The notes below the pieces were generated by a model. The model saw nothing but the letters and a program-made list of their open reading frames with translations. It was not told the DNA's origin and made no database searches. From Clostridiales bacterium UBA1248 (lineage in GTDB: Bacteria; Bacillota; Clostridia; Oscillospirales; CAG-272), in assembly GCA_002308615.1 (NCBI GenBank), contig DBWC01000126.1:27200-40766 (forward strand): a stretch of 13,567 nucleotides of DNA. The letters are read 5' to 3'. Shown here piece after piece: positions 12,676 to 13,567 of this stretch (position 1 is its first letter; each line of letters starts with the position of its first letter). Made by a program: the position numbers and the translations under genes.

Positions 12676-13567
12676 ATGAAAATCAAAACCATACACGCCT
12701 TATCGGCTGTTCTTGCCGCAATATTCATAATCTCGTTTATGTCGCAAAGCGTTTGCGCGCTTACGTATAACGGGTCGTCTTCATACAAATCGGGACCGTA
12801 CTATACGAAGCTGTGCGAGGTAGAGACCACAGGCGATAAGCGCACGGATATCGTAAATATAGCAAAATCTCAGATAGGCTATTTTGAGGGCGGCAAAAGC
12901 ACAGAACTTTCCGGTACGGTAAACGGCAGCGGAAACTACACGGAATACGGCAGATGGTACGGTATGCAGGATATGTGGTGCGCCATTTTCGTATCCTGGT
13001 GCGCGTACGCTGCAAACGTGCCGACGTCCGTCATCCCCAAGCATGCGTTCACCCCGGACGGACTCAAATGGTTCCAGACGCGCGGCAGAGCTTATTCCCG
13101 CGCGGACGTCGCGGCGGGCTTATATACGCCTCAGCCCGGCGACATAATCTATTTCAAAAGCTCACGAAACAACAATCCCACCAATCACGTCGGAATAGTA
13201 ACGGATTACAAGCACAAAACGGTCTACACCGTGGAAGGCAACTCAAGCCTTGTCGGCATAGATACTAACGGCGGCGCGGTGGCGAACAAAACGCACAGCA
13301 TAAGCGACACCTACATAGTTTATATATGCAGACCCGATTACGAAGAAGATGAAAGCTGCCGGTATCTGAACGCCTGCCTTGACGAATACGAGGCTGTCAA
13401 GGGCGGTGTCAAAGTGCGCGGCTGGTGTTTTGATACGCGCGATACCTCCGTTTCACTTAACGTATACGTGTCGGTCGGCGCTCCTCTTTCGGACAGCGAG
13501 GCGGACATAAGTACCGAGACTGTCGCAAACACGTCAAGACCCGACGTCGATAACGTTTACGGCTGCG
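12676..13567 (+). CDS. Secreted CHAP-domain hydrolase with C-terminal GW-FD repeat module (partial)
   Basis: The frame from ATG 12676 stays open to the window edge (297 residues seen). A signal peptide (about 1-28, cleavage after VCA) directs it out of the cell. A CHAP amidase/endopeptidase domain follows (about 55-220), with Cys102 in MWCAIFVSWCA, His171 in NHVGIV and Glu188 in VEGNS as the likely catalytic set. CHAP proteins cleave peptide bonds or amide links in peptidoglycan. From about residue 230 a second domain starts: VRGWCFDTRD, then VYVSVGAP, then ANTSRPDVDNVYGC. This is the pattern of a repeat module (GWAFD ... RPDVNxVYG) found on surface proteins of Clostridia, probably for binding. 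More copies may lie beyond the window. AAAGGA, at the end of mltG, is nine bases before the ATG; the gap between the genes is only three bases. Confidence 0.92.
   Translation, partial: MKIKTIHALSAVLAAIFIISFMSQSVCALTYNGSSSYKSGPYYTKLCEVETTGDKRTDIVNIAKSQIGYFEGGKSTELSGTVNGSGNYTEYGRWYGMQDMWCAIFVSWCAYAANVPTSVIPKHAFTPDGLKWFQTRGRAYSRADVAAGLYTPQPGDIIYFKSSRNNNPTNHVGIVTDYKHKTVYTVEGNSSLVGIDTNGGAVANKTHSISDTYIVYICRPDYEEDESCRYLNACLDEYEAVKGGVKVRGWCFDTRDTSVSLNVYVSVGAPLSDSEADISTETVANTSRPDVDNVYGC

Overview
The window looks like a chromosomal segment from an anaerobic, Gram-positive-type Bacillota, most likely an uncultured gut member of the class Clostridia. The reasons are strong AAAGGA-type ribosome binding sites, TTGACA/TATAAT promoters with 17-base spacers, a YpeB-like (spore germination) protein, frequent ATA isoleucine and AGA arginine codons in a background of medium GC, and an intergenic hairpin repeat of a kind seen in gut Clostridia. 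I cannot assign a genus from the sequence alone.

Left part (1-1100) is a patchwork. It holds the start of a leftward gene with GY pentapeptide repeats (83 to the edge) and then about 300 bases of AT-rich DNA without a gene. Next comes an isolated C-terminal remnant of ribosomal protein uL15 (393-569), two rightward hairpin terminators (603-629, 704-737), and a leftward tRNA-Ala(GGC) unit with promoter and terminator. A decayed partial tRNA-Ala copy sits between that promoter and the intact tRNA.

Middle part (1155-6026): a lipoprotein gene and a YpeB-like gene run toward each other and overlap by 14 bases. A strong promoter (2600-2628) drives rodA (SEDS peptidoglycan polymerase), which shares one base with metY (O-acetylhomoserine sulfhydrylase). 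Between metY and the next leftward genes lies an intergenic repeat built of four hairpins (5092-5270). The leftward pair encodes two half-size TauE/SafE transporters coupled by an ATGA overlap.

Right part (6029-13567): a promoter at 6029-6057 probably drives a compact rightward operon: uppP, ftsK/spoIIIE, a DJ-1/YajL-family gene, 5-formyltetrahydrofolate cyclo-ligase, a CPBP-family membrane protease, mltG, and a secreted CHAP-domain hydrolase that runs off the window. The genes overlap or are separated by at most 22 bases. The common theme of rodA, uppP, mltG, the CHAP protein and ftsK is peptidoglycan synthesis, lipid-carrier recycling, wall cutting and division/sporulation DNA transport; metY and the folate enzyme are housekeeping metabolism. 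The right part is ordinary conserved biology. The unusual material is in the first 1.1 kb, the split TauE pair and the hairpin repeat. I did not find a convincing new multi-gene system.
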